Counted from the first letter of the stretch, positions 45,104 through 54,779 are shown. The stretch: 64,000 bases of DNA from an uncultured Paludibacter sp. (GCA_937927845.1 CALFXE010000026.1:1-64000); one strand, 5' to 3'. Notes: generated by a model from the sequence alone, not told the origin. Numbers and translations are program-made.

Positions 45104-46304
45104 CTTCCAAAATTACTACTTCGAGTTCGTCAGCTTCTTTTTGCTTATCATCATTAATCTGACGTGTTATTCCTAACAATATTCCAAAATATATACTTGT
45201 TGTAAGAATTGATGTGCCACCGCGACTAATCATTGGTAGTGGCTGACCGGTTACAGGAATTAAGCTTGTTGAAACAGCCATATTGATAAAAGCTTGTAAC
45301 ACAATCATCAAAGTAAGCCCCATCACAAGAATTGCAGGAAAGACGGTCTTGCTTTTCTTAGCAATGGAACCGGCTCTGAATAATAGAACCATATAAAGCA
45401 TTATCACAATAATTCCTCCTACCATACCTAACTCCTCGATAATTATTGCATATATAAAATCTGAATATGCCTGAGACAAGAAATCGCGCTGAATACTGTT
45501 TCCGGGCATCAATCCAATAAATCCGCCTCGTGCTATCGCTATTCTGCCATTCTGAACTTGCAGATTCTCGTCCGTAAAAACATATTTATTAGTATTATCA
45601 TCTTTTTCCAACACAAATCTGTCAATTCTATTTTTCCAAGTATAAGCTCTCTCAAAAACCTTAGGTGGTTTTTCTGTCGGAAATATTGACAATGCCAGAT
45701 AGCCAACAATTGCCGTTGACAATAAAACTACTATCACTACACTAAGTTTCTTCCATGAGATATTGGCAATAAACATCATAATCCAGATAACTCCAAATAG
45801 AAGTGCAGCCGTTGAAAAGTTTTCTTTTAATATCAAACCACATACAATAGCTGATAATATCATTAACCATATAAAGATTTTATCTTCTATAACTGATGAA
45901 TTTTTTATCCTTGATATCAAGTCTGAAGCCACAACGATCAATGACAGTTTACCTAATTCCGATGGTTGAAATTGAAAGCCTCCTATCGAAAGCCATCTGG
46001 CTGCATCATTTGTGGTTTCTCCTTTAAACTGTACGACTACTAATGTTACAATTGAAAGCAACATCAATAAGTATGAACCAAAACGTATAAATTTTGATGG
46101 AATTAAATGCACAATAAAAGCTATAAACGCCCCAAAAACTAAAAACGCTACATGTTTCAGCATCGGTGCTGTATGATTAGCTGCCTTAAATGCAAGTGTA
46201 CTTGAAGCACTAAACATCTCAACCGCTGATATCAAACACAGTCCGACAAACACAACCCACAACACTGCATCACCCTTCAAATATTTCTTTAAAATTGCAC
46301 CCAT
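45081..46304 (-). CDS. ftsW: Peptidoglycan polymerase FtsW
   Basis: FtsW is the SEDS-family glycosyltransferase that polymerises septal peptidoglycan with FtsI. The 407-aa membrane protein has about ten hydrophobic helices, WLSIGGFQFQPSELGKLSLI with the conserved QPSE, and the late motif LIPVTGQPLPMISRGGTSIL. The large periplasmic loop around residues 215-275 carries the rest of the family pattern. It has an acidic C-terminal tail overlapping murG. Confidence 0.95.
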   Translation of the reverse strand: MGAILKKYLKGDAVLWVVFVGLCLISAVEMFSASSTLAFKAANHTAPMLKHVAFLVFGAFIAFIVHLIPSKFIRFGSYLLMLLSIVTLVVVQFKGETTNDAARWLSIGGFQFQPSELGKLSLIVVASDLISRIKNSSVIEDKIFIWLMILSAIVCGLILKENFSTAALLFGVIWIMMFIANISWKKLSVVIVVLLSTAIVGYLALSIFPTEKPPKVFERAYTWKNRIDRFVLEKDDNTNKYVFTDENLQVQNGRIAIARGGFIGLMPGNSIQRDFLSQAYSDFIYAIIIEELGMVGGIIVIMLYMVLLFRAGSIAKKSKTVFPAILVMGLTLMIVLQAFINMAVSTSLIPVTGQPLPMISRGGTSILTTSIYFGILLGITRQINDDKQKEADELEVVILEDDEEEFT

Positions 46305-46333
46305 TCTACTTTTTGTTTTGTCAAAATAACATA

Positions 46334-47668
46334 TTACAATGCTTTCACATACATTTTGAATTGTCGTCCTCTATCTTCATAATTTTCAAACAAGTCAAAA
46401 CTTGCACAACATGGAGAAAGTAATACGGTATCACCTTCTTCTGCTAAGTTATAAGCCTTATTCACTGCTTCTTCCATCGATTTTGCTTCTTCAATTTGTT
46501 GTTTTGCATCTTTAAAATGTGAATTTAAAGCTGAATTATCAACTCCAAGAAAAACAAAAGCACGTACTTTCTCTTTCACCAACTCGTCTATCTCTGAATA
46601 GTCGTTCCCCTTGTCGGTTCCACCTAAAATTAAAACAACCGGTGTTTTCATACTTTGCAGTGCATACCAGCATGAGTTAACGTTAGTTGCCTTCGAATCA
46701 TTTATAAACTTCACGTTTCTAACAGTTGCAACATATTCAAGTCGATGCTCAACCCCTTGAAAATCAAGTAGAGACTGTCGAATAGTATCTTTCTTCACAT
46801 TGAGCACTGATGCTGCTAATCCCGCAGCCATAGAATTATATGTATTATGAATTCCTTTTAATGCTAATTCTGATGTTGGCATAATAAATAATGATTTTAA
46901 GGTGTCAATAACTAATTTTTCGTTTTGAATAAAAGCTTTTGTCTTTTCCGATTTATCAATCGCAAAAGGATAAATTGATGATTTGATATTTCTCTTTGAT
47001 AGTTCTTTTAAAATAACAGGATCATTCTCCCAATATATAAATGCGTCATTTTCAGTCTGATTGCGAATTATTCTAAACTTTGCTTCTATATATTTCTGAA
47101 ACTCATAATCATATCTATCGAGATGATCAGGAGTAATATTTAATAATATCGCAATGTCTGCTTTAAATTCGAACATATGATCTAACTGAAAACTACTTAG
47201 CTCTATAACATAATACTGATGAGGATCAACTGCAACTTGCATGGCTAAACTATTACCGATATTTCCGGCTAATCCCACATCCAACCCTGCATTCTTCAGA
47301 ACATGATATATCAATGATGTAGTAGTTGTTTTACCATTACTTCCGGTTATACAAATCATTTTCGAATCAGTAAATCTCCATGCAAATTCAATTTCAGAGA
47401 TAACAGGTATATTATTCTCCTCTATTTTAATCATCAATGGTGCTTTATCAGGAATACCCGGGCTTTTTATCACCTCATCTGCATTTAAGATATTCGATTC
47501 TGAATGTTGCTTTTCCTCCCATTTAATCTGATATTCGTTTAGAATAATCTTGTATGATGATTTTATTTCCGACAAATCTGAAACAAAAACATCAAATCCT
47601 TGTTTTTTAGCTAAAACCGCTGCTCCGGTTCCACTTTCCCCCGCTCCTAATACAACTATTCTTTTCAT
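46334..47668 (-). CDS. murD: UDP-N-acetylmuramoylalanine-D-glutamate ligase MurD
   Basis: MurD adds D-glutamate to UDP-MurNAc-L-Ala. The protein of about 444 aa has RIVVLGAGESGTGAAVLAKK, KSPGIP, the ATP loop CITGSNGKTTTTSLIYHVL, NITPDHLDRYD, FINDSKATNVNSCWYAL and LILGGTDKGNDYSE. I chose ATG 47668 over a TTG at 47680. The upstream gap to mraY is 220 nt of repeats, unusual inside this otherwise compact cluster. Confidence 0.95.
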   Translation of the reverse strand: MKRIVVLGAGESGTGAAVLAKKQGFDVFVSDLSEIKSSYKIILNEYQIKWEEKQHSESNILNADEVIKSPGIPDKAPLMIKIEENNIPVISEIEFAWRFTDSKMICITGSNGKTTTTSLIYHVLKNAGLDVGLAGNIGNSLAMQVAVDPHQYYVIELSSFQLDHMFEFKADIAILLNITPDHLDRYDYEFQKYIEAKFRIIRNQTENDAFIYWENDPVILKELSKRNIKSSIYPFAIDKSEKTKAFIQNEKLVIDTLKSLFIMPTSELALKGIHNTYNSMAAGLAASVLNVKKDTIRQSLLDFQGVEHRLEYVATVRNVKFINDSKATNVNSCWYALQSMKTPVVLILGGTDKGNDYSEIDELVKEKVRAFVFLGVDNSALNSHFKDAKQQIEEAKSMEEAVNKAYNLAEEGDTVLLSPCCASFDLFENYEDRGRQFKMYVKAL

Positions 47669-47682
47669 ATGTATATACAATA

Positions 47683-47890
47683 TGCTAATATGTTAATGTG
47701 CCAATATGATAATATGCCAATGTGGTCTATAGTCTTTGGTCTATTGTCAATAGTTTTGAGTTCTGAGTTTTGAGTTTTGAGTTAAAGCTAACTATTGACT
47801 CCATACTCTATACTCTATACTCCAAACTCTATACTCCAAACTCTATACTCCAAACTATTCACTATTCACCAATCACTAATCACCAACCAA
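47683..47890. repeat. Mixed minisatellite block within the dcw cluster
   Basis: Four word types follow each other: ATATGCTAATATGTTAATG-like words (47683-47720), TCTATAGTCTTTGGTCTATT (family D), TTTTGAGTTCTGAGTTTTG words with repeated CTCTATACTCCAAA (47755-47850), and CACCAATCACTAATCACC (family C, 47858-47889). No gene is seen here. The block separates mraY from murD. Confidence 0.8.
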
Positions 47891-47891
47891 A

Positions 47892-49157
47892 CTATCTTAT
47901 TTTCAATGTTATAATTGTCAATGCCGCCAATATCAACCCTACTATCCAGAATCTGATTACGATTTTCGATTCAGGTTGAGGAATCTTAGGGTTTTGTATT
48001 AATGCCGGCACACTTCCATCACCCGGTTTCTGATAATGATGATGTAAAGGTGCCATTTTAAACACTCTCCTACCTTCTCCATATTTCTTCTTGGTGTATT
48101 TAAAATATCCTACCTGTATCATCACTGAAATACTTTCAACCAAAAACACACCGCATAAAATGGGTATCAATAATTCTTTTCTGATGGCTATTGCAAATAC
48201 TGCAATAATACCTCCTATAGTCAAGCTGCCTGTATCTCCCATAAACACTTGTGCCGGAAATGAATTATACCAAAGGAATCCGATAGTTGCTCCGATAAAA
48301 GCACCGGCAAAAACTAACATCTCACCTGTACCTGGGATATACATTATATTAAGATAACCGGCATAATTAACGTTTCCTGATACATAAGCCAAAATACCGA
48401 GAATAACTCCTATAATGGCTGACGATCCTGTTGCTAAACCATCGAGACCATCAGTCAAATTTGCTCCATTTGACACCGCTGTTACAATGAATATTACAAC
48501 CAATACAAAAAGAATCCAACCATATATTTGAGATTTTTCTCCAAACGACTTAAATGCATCTGCATAATCCATATTGTTATTCTTGAAAAACGGAATAGTC
48601 GATTTTGTAGATTTAACATCTTGCCGTGCATAATGTACTTCTTCAACACGGTTTGTTTCGCCTTTCACCTCAATATTCTCACGTATAACTACATCCGGAC
48701 TTAAATACATAGTCAGACCCACAATAAGTCCAAGTCCGACTTGACCCACAATTTTAAATTTACCGCTTAATCCTTCCTTGTTTTTTCTGAAGACTTTTAT
48801 ATAATCATCCAAAAACCCGATAGCTCCTAACCATAATGTCGTTATTATCATTATGATTATATAGATATTAGTGAGATTGGCTATCAACAATGTAGGTATC
48901 AATATTGAAATGATTATTATCAATCCTCCCATTGTAGGTGTTCCTTTCTTCGATAGTTGCCCCTCTAATCCAAGGTCTCTTACTATTTCGCCTATCTGTT
49001 TTTTCTGAAGATAATCGATAATTCTACGTCCAAATAAAGTTGACAATGTTAACGCTAAAATAAAGGCAACTCCTGTTCGAAACGAGATATAATTGAACAT
49101 CCCTGCACCGGGGAAATCAAAAACTCTGTCTAAATATGTAAATAAATGATATAGCAT
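47892..49157 (-). CDS. mraY: Phospho-N-acetylmuramoyl-pentapeptide transferase MraY
   Basis: MraY transfers phospho-MurNAc-pentapeptide to undecaprenyl phosphate, giving lipid I. The 421-aa membrane enzyme has [19 protein letters not shown], the aspartates in [20 protein letters not shown] and [14 protein letters not shown], and [14 protein letters not shown], then MAPLHHHYQ in the last loop. It has the longer central loop of Bacteroidetes MraY. It starts 8 nt after murE. Confidence 0.96.
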   Translation of the reverse strand: MLYHLFTYLDRVFDFPGAGMFNYISFRTGVAFILALTLSTLFGRRIIDYLQKKQIGEIVRDLGLEGQLSKKGTPTMGGLIIIISILIPTLLIANLTNIYIIIMIITTLWLGAIGFLDDYIKVFRKNKEGLSGKFKIVGQVGLGLIVGLTMYLSPDVVIRENIEVKGETNRVEEVHYARQDVKSTKSTIPFFKNNNMDYADAFKSFGEKSQIYGWILFVLVVIFIVTAVSNGANLTDGLDGLATGSSAIIGVILGILAYVSGNVNYAGYLNIMYIPGTGEMLVFAGAFIGATIGFLWYNSFPAQVFMGDTGSLTIGGIIAVFAIAIRKELLIPILCGVFLVESISVMIQVGYFKYTKKKYGEGRRVFKMAPLHHHYQKPGDGSVPALIQNPKIPQPESKIVIRFWIVGLILAALTIITLKIR

Positions 49158-49159
49158 TT

Positions 49160-49194
49160 TGGTGATTAGTGATTGGTAATTAGTGATTGGTAAT
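49160..49194. repeat. Family C repeat at the murE-mraY junction
   Basis: GGTGATTAGTGATTGGTAATTAGTGATTGGTAA on the plus strand. Read on the minus strand it supplies the last murE codons (SLITNH), its stop, and the short gap before mraY. Confidence 0.8.
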
Positions 49195-50632
49195 AATTCT
49201 GAATTTCTTCTCGATCGTCAAAATGAAATTTTTCTCCCTGTACTATTTGATAATTCTCATGACCTTTGCCTGCTACAAGCACAACATCGCCCGGCTGAGC
49301 CATAGCACATGCTGCTTTTATTGCTTCTCGTCTGTCTGTAATAGTCAGGCTCTTATTCTTTTGTATTATGTCCAAACCATCAGTCATATCTTTTAAGATT
49401 GTTACAGGATCTTCAAATCGTGGATTATCAGAAGTAAATATAGCTTTCCAACTGCCATTTACTGCTTCTTGTGCCATCATAGGACGCTTGCCTTTATCGC
49501 GATTTCCTCCACAACCCACAACAGTGATTAACCTTCCCTGTCCCTGTAATATCTGATTGATTGTAGTGATTACATTATTTAAAGCATCCGGCGTATGCGC
49601 ATAATCTACGATTGAAGTAAATCCTGATGGAGAATGTAATGTCTCGAAACGCCCCGATACCGAGCTAAGCGTACTTATTATTCTTAACACCTCCAACTCA
49701 TCAGCACCAAGCAAAACAGCAACTCCATATACAGCAGTAAGATTTGATGCGTTGAATTTCCCAATGAATGAAACATTTACCTCTTTATCATTCATATCCA
49801 ACAACATACCTTCAAAACCATGCTCGATTATCTTAGTTTTGAAATCGGCTAATCCTCTTAATGAATATGTGTATTTCCGAGCTTTAGTGTTTTGCAACAT
49901 TACCATACCGTTTTTATCATCCAAATTGGTAAGAGCAAAACTATCATCCGACAAATTATCAAATAAAGTTTTCTTTGCTTTGAGGTAATTTTCGAAAGTC
50001 AGATGATAATCGATATGATCGCGTGTAAGATTAGTGAAGACAGCACCGTCAAACTCAAGACCTGCAATACGTCCCTGATCGATAGCATGCGAACTGACTT
50101 CCATAAAGGCATAAGTACATCCGGCATCAACCATCTTGCTGAGTAGACTATTTATACTTATGGCATCGGGAGTTGTGTGAGTAGCCTCTATTTCAGTTTC
50201 ATCGATATAGTTACAAACTGTTGATAATAACCCTGTTTTATATCCAAGTTTTTTATGTAGCTGATAAAGTAAAGTAGCAATTGTTGTTTTGCCGTTGGTG
50301 CCGGTAACTCCTACTAAAGTCAGTTGCGATGACGGAAATCCATACCATGCTGAAGCCAATAATCCTAATGCTTTCGCACTATCTTCAACTTGAATATATA
50401 TTATTCCATCTTTTATATCATCCGGAATAATCTCACAGACAATTGCCAAAGCTCCCTTTTGAATAGCATTGGCTATAAAATCATGACCATCGACAGTCGT
50501 ACCTTTCGTTGCGATAAACAAGAAATCAGTCAGATTTTTTCGCGAATCAAACTCAATTCCTTTAACTTCAATATTCAGATTGCCGGATATTGATAAAGTT
50601 TTAATATTTAGTAAAAGTTCTTTTAACAACAT
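49166..50632 (-). CDS. murE: UDP-MurNAc-L-Ala-D-Glu:meso-diaminopimelate ligase MurE
   Basis: MurE adds the third residue of the peptidoglycan stem peptide. The 488-aa protein has the ATP loop [43 protein letters not shown] and [11 protein letters not shown]. The specificity motif [10 protein letters not shown] (DNPR) indicates meso-diaminopimelate rather than lysine. The last residues QSLITNH come from a family C repeat, so the native terminus is probably lost. It lies 15 nt after ftsI. Confidence 0.96.
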   Translation of the reverse strand: MLLKELLLNIKTLSISGNLNIEVKGIEFDSRKNLTDFLFIATKGTTVDGHDFIANAIQKGALAIVCEIIPDDIKDGIIYIQVEDSAKALGLLASAWYGFPSSQLTLVGVTGTNGKTTIATLLYQLHKKLGYKTGLLSTVCNYIDETEIEATHTTPDAISINSLLSKMVDAGCTYAFMEVSSHAIDQGRIAGLEFDGAVFTNLTRDHIDYHLTFENYLKAKKTLFDNLSDDSFALTNLDDKNGMVMLQNTKARKYTYSLRGLADFKTKIIEHGFEGMLLDMNDKEVNVSFIGKFNASNLTAVYGVAVLLGADELEVLRIISTLSSVSGRFETLHSPSGFTSIVDYAHTPDALNNVITTINQILQGQGRLITVVGCGGNRDKGKRPMMAQEAVNGSWKAIFTSDNPRFEDPVTILKDMTDGLDIIQKNKSLTITDRREAIKAACAMAQPGDVVLVAGKGHENYQIVQGEKFHFDDREEIQNYYQSLITNH

Positions 50633-50647
50633 AATACAGCTATTTAT

Positions 50648-52789
50648 TTATTGCAACTCCAATTCTATGATACTATTATTATTCAATTTAGAATAAGGCT
50701 TTAGACTTTGTGCTATAACCTTTCCTCTACCTTTCATTCTAACCTCTAATCCTAAAGAACTTAACATATAAAATGCATCTTTTGCACCCATTCCTTTTAC
50801 ATCAGGAACTAAATCTTTAGGTATTTTATATGTCTCAAATTCTATATGATTTTCAGTATTACCGTTTTGTTTAACCCAACCTCTAACATTCTTTTCATTA
50901 ACATTCAGATTGAGTTCATTTATCACTGTGTTAATCGCAACAGCATTTCCGGCTTTCACCTCAGGTAAAAAATCCGATTTATGTAAGGTGTCGTTTGCTA
51001 ATGTCTGTGGTGTTGAATGTGACTTCATCAACATAATCTTTTCAGCCATTTTTTTAAACACACTACCTGCCATTCTTCCTCCTGAAGGCGTTCCCTCCGG
51101 CGCAGTAATTAGTACAATTGCTGAATAACGTGGTGCATCAGCCGGAAAATAACCGCAAAATGACACATTATGACGAGTTTGTCCCGATTTATATCCTAAA
51201 CTACCTTGTGATATTTGAGCAGTACCCGTCTTGCCGGCAATTCTCACAATATCTGATTTTGCACTTCTTGCCGTAGCATATTTTCCTTCAATTACCTCTA
51301 CTAATGTCTGTTGTACATCTTTCAATGTAGTTGGTTTACAAATTGATTCTTTCAACACTTCAGTTTCAAAAGTCTGAACAACCTCCTCATTTCTTTTAAT
51401 CTGTTTAACAAAAAGGGGCTTTACCATCTTACCCTGATTTGCTATTGCATTATATAATGTCAGAGTATAAATAGGAGGAATTTTCGTTTCGTATCCTATC
51501 GACATCCATGCTAAAGAGGTTTTATACCATACTTTTTTATCTTTTACCGGATGCTTAATCCATGGTCGACCGACACCTTTCATTTGAAGAGGTAAAGAAT
51601 CATTTAGACGAAGGTCGTATAGTCTTTCAACGTATTTTTCAGGATGATCACCAAATGATTTCATAACCATTTTGGAAGTACCCACATTGGACGAAGCTTG
51701 AATAATCTCATTGACATGTAGCTTATCATAACCACCTCTATTGTGATTATGATCCTTCATAAATCGGTTAGCAATCTGAAATATACCATGTTCAATATCG
51801 AAAACATCATCTATTTTTACTTTTCCTTCATCGAGCACAGCTATCAGAGATGCAATTTTAAATGTCGATCCCGGCTCCATTCTACTTGTCAAAGCATGAT
51901 TTGTACCTTCAAAGTACTTTCCTGTCTTTTCATTATATTCAAGGTTTACCATAGCCTTAACTTCACCTGTTTGAACTTCCATAACAACTATGCAACCCGA
52001 TTTAGCACCCAATGCTCCAATAGTATCTTTCAGTGCTTTTTCAGCAGCATCCTGAATTTCAATATCTAAAGTACTATATATATCTAACCCATCAATCGGT
52101 TCTATTTCAGGTATGTTTTCAAATCTATTTGCAACTTTTTTTCTCTTTGAAATTCCGGGTATTCCGATTAATTTATCATTGAAAGAACCTTCAATTCCAC
52201 TCATTCCTCCTTTTATTTCATCAGCGTAAACATCCCCTATTGTACGCGATGCAAGTGAGCCAAATGGTTTTACACGACTTACAAATTCTCTCTTATAAAA
52301 TGCTCTTGATATGTTTTTTTGTTTCAGAAAAGTTATATTATTAAAATCTTTTAGTTTGTCATACGAAATACGTTTGGGGTAAATTAACAAACTTCTTTTC
52401 TTATCGTTATATGCTTTTGAAATGATTTTCTTATACTCATAAGGCTTTTTATCATTAAAAAAATTTGAAAGCACAATTGATAGAGAATCGATATTATTTC
52501 TGAAAATTTTGCTTGAATCCTTAGTCAATATATCAGCTTGAGTATCTAAATATATATTATAAGTAGGTATCGAACTTGCTAACAATCTACCGTCATCAGC
52601 ATAGATATTTCCTCTTTTGGGTCTGACAATCACATCTTCACGCTTTTGAGTCTCGGCTAATTTCAACCAATCTTCTCGCTCAAAAACTTGAATTTGAATA
52701 ATTTTAGCGACAACAGCCAAGAAAAGTGCTGAAATTGCAAAATATACAATCCCAAACCTTATCACAATATTTCTACGCTTGTCCGTCAC
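50648..52789 (-). CDS. ftsI: Penicillin-binding protein FtsI (PBP3) with C-terminal PASTA domain
   Basis: FtsI is the septal transpeptidase that works with FtsW. The 713-aa protein has an N-terminal membrane helix (about residues 11-30), a dimerisation domain starting RPKRGNIYADDGRLLASS, and the catalytic motifs EPGSTFKIASL (Ser-x-x-Lys), QASSNVGTSKM (SxN) and AGKTGTAQIS (KTG). One PASTA domain closes the protein (VPDVKGMGAKDAFYMLSSLG). The PASTA tail is usual in Bacteroidetes FtsI and absent from E. coli FtsI. It lies between ftsL and murE. Confidence 0.96.
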   Translation of the reverse strand: MTDKRRNIVIRFGIVYFAISALFLAVVAKIIQIQVFEREDWLKLAETQKREDVIVRPKRGNIYADDGRLLASSIPTYNIYLDTQADILTKDSSKIFRNNIDSLSIVLSNFFNDKKPYEYKKIISKAYNDKKRSLLIYPKRISYDKLKDFNNITFLKQKNISRAFYKREFVSRVKPFGSLASRTIGDVYADEIKGGMSGIEGSFNDKLIGIPGISKRKKVANRFENIPEIEPIDGLDIYSTLDIEIQDAAEKALKDTIGALGAKSGCIVVMEVQTGEVKAMVNLEYNEKTGKYFEGTNHALTSRMEPGSTFKIASLIAVLDEGKVKIDDVFDIEHGIFQIANRFMKDHNHNRGGYDKLHVNEIIQASSNVGTSKMVMKSFGDHPEKYVERLYDLRLNDSLPLQMKGVGRPWIKHPVKDKKVWYKTSLAWMSIGYETKIPPIYTLTLYNAIANQGKMVKPLFVKQIKRNEEVVQTFETEVLKESICKPTTLKDVQQTLVEVIEGKYATARSAKSDIVRIAGKTGTAQISQGSLGYKSGQTRHNVSFCGYFPADAPRYSAIVLITAPEGTPSGGRMAGSVFKKMAEKIMLMKSHSTPQTLANDTLHKSDFLPEVKAGNAVAINTVINELNLNVNEKNVRGWVKQNGNTENHIEFETYKIPKDLVPDVKGMGAKDAFYMLSSLGLEVRMKGRGKVIAQSLKPYSKLNNNSIIELELQ

Positions 52790-52806
52790 AATTATTCTTT
52801 TAAAAA

Positions 52807-53175
52807 TTACTCAATTACTATAGGCGGTGTTTTTCCTGTTTTCAGCTTCATTCCCTTACTTTCCAACAGATTCTGAATATTAGTTTGTGTACTGATTTTC
52901 ATCAGTTCTGCCGATATTGTAAGAGATTCATATTTCGCATCCTGAATTTTTCTTTTCAGCGACAATGAATATTCTATTTGTTTTTCACTTGCAAACCTAT
53001 TATCAATGTATACTATACTAATAGTTACAAGAAGCAATATCAACCAAAACTGTCTGCGAATAAACTTCTTAGTGAAAATATTTCCATTTAAAATGTCTCT
53101 GAAACTACTTGAGCGAATGTCAGATAAGACTTCGCTTTGACGCATTTTATCAACAATATTTTTAAAAAAGGACAT
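52807..53175 (-). CDS. ftsL: FtsL-like cell division protein
   Basis: The 122-aa protein has a short N-terminal tail, one membrane helix (residues about 42-57) and a periplasmic coiled-coil-like segment (SLSLKRKIQDAKYESLTISA). FtsL-type proteins activate FtsW-FtsI with FtsB and FtsQ. Sequence similarity within this family is low; I identify it by size, topology and position between rsmH (3 nt gap) and ftsI (17 nt gap). Confidence 0.85.
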   Translation of the reverse strand: MSFFKNIVDKMRQSEVLSDIRSSSFRDILNGNIFTKKFIRRQFWLILLLVTISIVYIDNRFASEKQIEYSLSLKRKIQDAKYESLTISAELMKISTQTNIQNLLESKGMKLKTGKTPPIVIE

Positions 53176-53178
53176 AAT

Positions 53179-54093
53179 TTATTTACGATTTACTGTTGCA
53201 ATTCTTAATTTAGCACTCCTTGCTCTGGGATTTAAAGCAATTTCTTTTTCATCTGCCACTATAACTTTATTATTTATTGCTTTCAGAGGTGCTATTATAT
53301 TTCCATAAAAATCTTTCTCAAGTTTACCTTCTACATTACCTGCTTTAATGAAGTTCTTAACCAATCTATCTTCAAGTGAATGATAAGTCAAGACCACCAA
53401 CCGACCATTATCATTAAGAACATCAACACTTTGACTCATCAAAGATTTCAGTACATCTAATTCCTTATTCACCTCTATCCTAAGAGCTTGAAATACTCTC
53501 GCCATATCCTTTTTTTCTTTTTCTCTTCCAAAATATGGCTGTAAAACCGAAACAAAAGATGAAATTTGTTTGAAGGGCAGGTTATTTCGCTCATTTACTA
53601 TAGTTCGTGCTATTTTTCGTGCATTGTGCAATTCCCCGTATAAATAAAACACATCCGCTAATTTTTCTTCGGAATATGTATTTAAAACATCCGCAGCAGT
53701 AAGTCCTGATTTTTTATTCATTCTCATATCAAGAAAACCATCAAATCTAAAGGAAAAACCACGATCAGCATCATCAAAGTGATGGAATGACACACCCAGA
53801 TCTGCAAGTATACCATCAAGCTTTGTTATATTATAGAATTTCAGAAAATTCTTGAGATACTTGAAATTTGAATGGACGAAAATAAATCTATCATCATCAA
53901 TAATGTTCTTAAACGAATCCTCATCCTGATCAAAACCAATTAGTTTACCTTGCTTGCCAAGATGTTTAAGAATTTCGCGAGAATGACCTCCTCCACCAAA
54001 AGTACAGTCAACATAAACCCCATCAGGCTTGATATTTAGCCCGTCAATGGTTTCCTTAAGCAAAGCGGGAACATGATAAACGGGTTCGTCCAT
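53179..54093 (-). CDS. rsmH: 16S rRNA (cytosine(1402)-N4)-methyltransferase RsmH
   Basis: RsmH (MraW) N4-methylates C1402 of 16S rRNA in the decoding centre. The 304-aa protein has YHVPALLKETIDGL, VDCTFGGGGHSREILKHLG (SAM site), GILADLGVSFHHFDDADRGF, ALRIEVNKELDVL and VVLTYHSLEDRLVKNFIK. Second gene of the dcw cluster, 7 nt after mraZ. Confidence 0.96.
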   Translation of the reverse strand: MDEPVYHVPALLKETIDGLNIKPDGVYVDCTFGGGGHSREILKHLGKQGKLIGFDQDEDSFKNIIDDDRFIFVHSNFKYLKNFLKFYNITKLDGILADLGVSFHHFDDADRGFSFRFDGFLDMRMNKKSGLTAADVLNTYSEEKLADVFYLYGELHNARKIARTIVNERNNLPFKQISSFVSVLQPYFGREKEKKDMARVFQALRIEVNKELDVLKSLMSQSVDVLNDNGRLVVLTYHSLEDRLVKNFIKAGNVEGKLEKDFYGNIIAPLKAINNKVIVADEKEIALNPRARSAKLRIATVNRK

Positions 54094-54100
54094 ATTATAT

Positions 54101-54553
54101 TTATTTTTTCATCATTCTATCCTTCAGTAAAGCAGCAAAATCGGCAGAAGAAAGTCGGGATTGTTCGTATTTAGCTTTACTCCATACCGCAAACCTATCA
54201 ATCATACCAACAAAAAGCACCTCAGCATTGTCTATAGATATTTTCTGTAAGTGCTTTTTTTGTATCAGTACTCTACCCTGACTATCAATATCGAGCCATT
54301 CAGCTTCCGACACAAATTGCATTAACAGCATTTGGTCTACAGGATTCCATTCGTCTAATTTCGACTTAAACTCTTCAAGTTTAGTATTCCAAACATCAAC
54401 AGGGTATATGATTAAGCATTCATTTTCAGCATCACATCGCATCACAACCTTCTCTCTATCAGATTCGGGCAATATCTTACGATAAACGGAAGGAATGAAT
54501 ATTCTCCCCTTTACATCAGCTTTTGCTTCATATTTTCCTATAAAAGTCGACAT
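54101..54553 (-). CDS. mraZ: Transcriptional regulator MraZ
   Basis: MraZ is an AbrB/SpoVT-fold DNA-binding protein that regulates the dcw operon in other bacteria. The 150-aa protein has two such half-domains: FIGKYEAKADVKGRIFIPSV and WLDIDSQGRVLIQKKHLQKI. In E. coli and mycoplasmas it binds short repeats of TGGG/GTGG type upstream of its own gene; similar repeats lie at 54604-54625 and 54758-54779. First gene of the cluster. Confidence 0.94.
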   Translation of the reverse strand: MSTFIGKYEAKADVKGRIFIPSVYRKILPESDREKVVMRCDAENECLIIYPVDVWNTKLEEFKSKLDEWNPVDQMLLMQFVSEAEWLDIDSQGRVLIQKKHLQKISIDNAEVLFVGMIDRFAVWSKAKYEQSRLSSADFAALLKDRMMKK

Positions 54554-54603
54554 GATTTACATTCATTATTTTACAACGGTAAAAGTATAAAAACTATTTT
54601 GAA

Positions 54604-54625
54604 TTACCCACATTTCACCACAAAA
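54604..54625 (-). promoter_or_regulatory. Putative MraZ operator in the dcw leader
   Basis: On the minus strand the sequence is TTTGTGGTGAAATGTGGGTA: two GTGG words 10 nt apart, one helical turn. It lies about 50-70 nt upstream of mraZ and downstream of the predicted dcw promoter. Assignment to MraZ is by analogy with known GTGG/TGGG repeat operators. Confidence 0.5.
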
Positions 54626-54627
54626 AA

Positions 54628-54690
54628 TTTATCAACAATTAATATGTTGATAAATGATGCTTTTCAACAACTTTTCAACAATTTTTAAAT
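54628..54690. promoter_or_regulatory. TTATCAACA palindrome and direct repeats (DnaA-box-like)
   Basis: TTTATCAACA (54628-54637) and TGTTGATAAA (54645-54654) form a perfect 10-bp inverted repeat with a 7-nt spacer. TTTTCAACAA words follow at about 54661 and 54672. TTATCAACA differs by one base from the DnaA consensus TTATCCACA. The palindrome lies in the predicted dcw leader. Function is inferred. Confidence 0.45.
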
Positions 54691-54704
54691 AATACAATTA
54701 AATG

Positions 54705-54734
54705 CAAATATATAAATATATCTTTGAATACAAA
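54705..54734 (-). promoter_or_regulatory. Probable main promoter of the dcw cluster
   Basis: On the minus strand TTTG (54734-54731) is followed after 18 nt by TATATTTG (54712-54705), a full Bacteroidetes match. The leader to mraZ would be about 145 nt and contains the palindrome and the GTGG-type operator. A second, weaker box TACTTTTA (54587-54580) lies closer to mraZ, and its -33 region would overlap the operator. Confidence 0.6.
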
Positions 54735-54757
54735 CTATTTACATTAATTATACGTAT

Positions 54758-54779
54758 TTAGTGGTGAGATGTGGTGCAA
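54758..54779 (+). promoter_or_regulatory. Second GTGG-type operator facing the acyltransferase gene
   Basis: TTTAGTGGTGAGATGTGGTG on the plus strand shares GTGGTGaGATGTGG with the minus-strand site at 54604-54625 at 13 of 14 positions. It also repeats GTGG with 10-nt spacing. It lies just upstream of the expected -33 position of the divergent gene. Confidence 0.45.

Noticed and set aside
46334..54553. Missing murF and ddl in the division cluster
   Set aside because: Absence of these genes from the cluster is normal in Bacteroidetes as far as I know, so it is not a loss specific to this genome.
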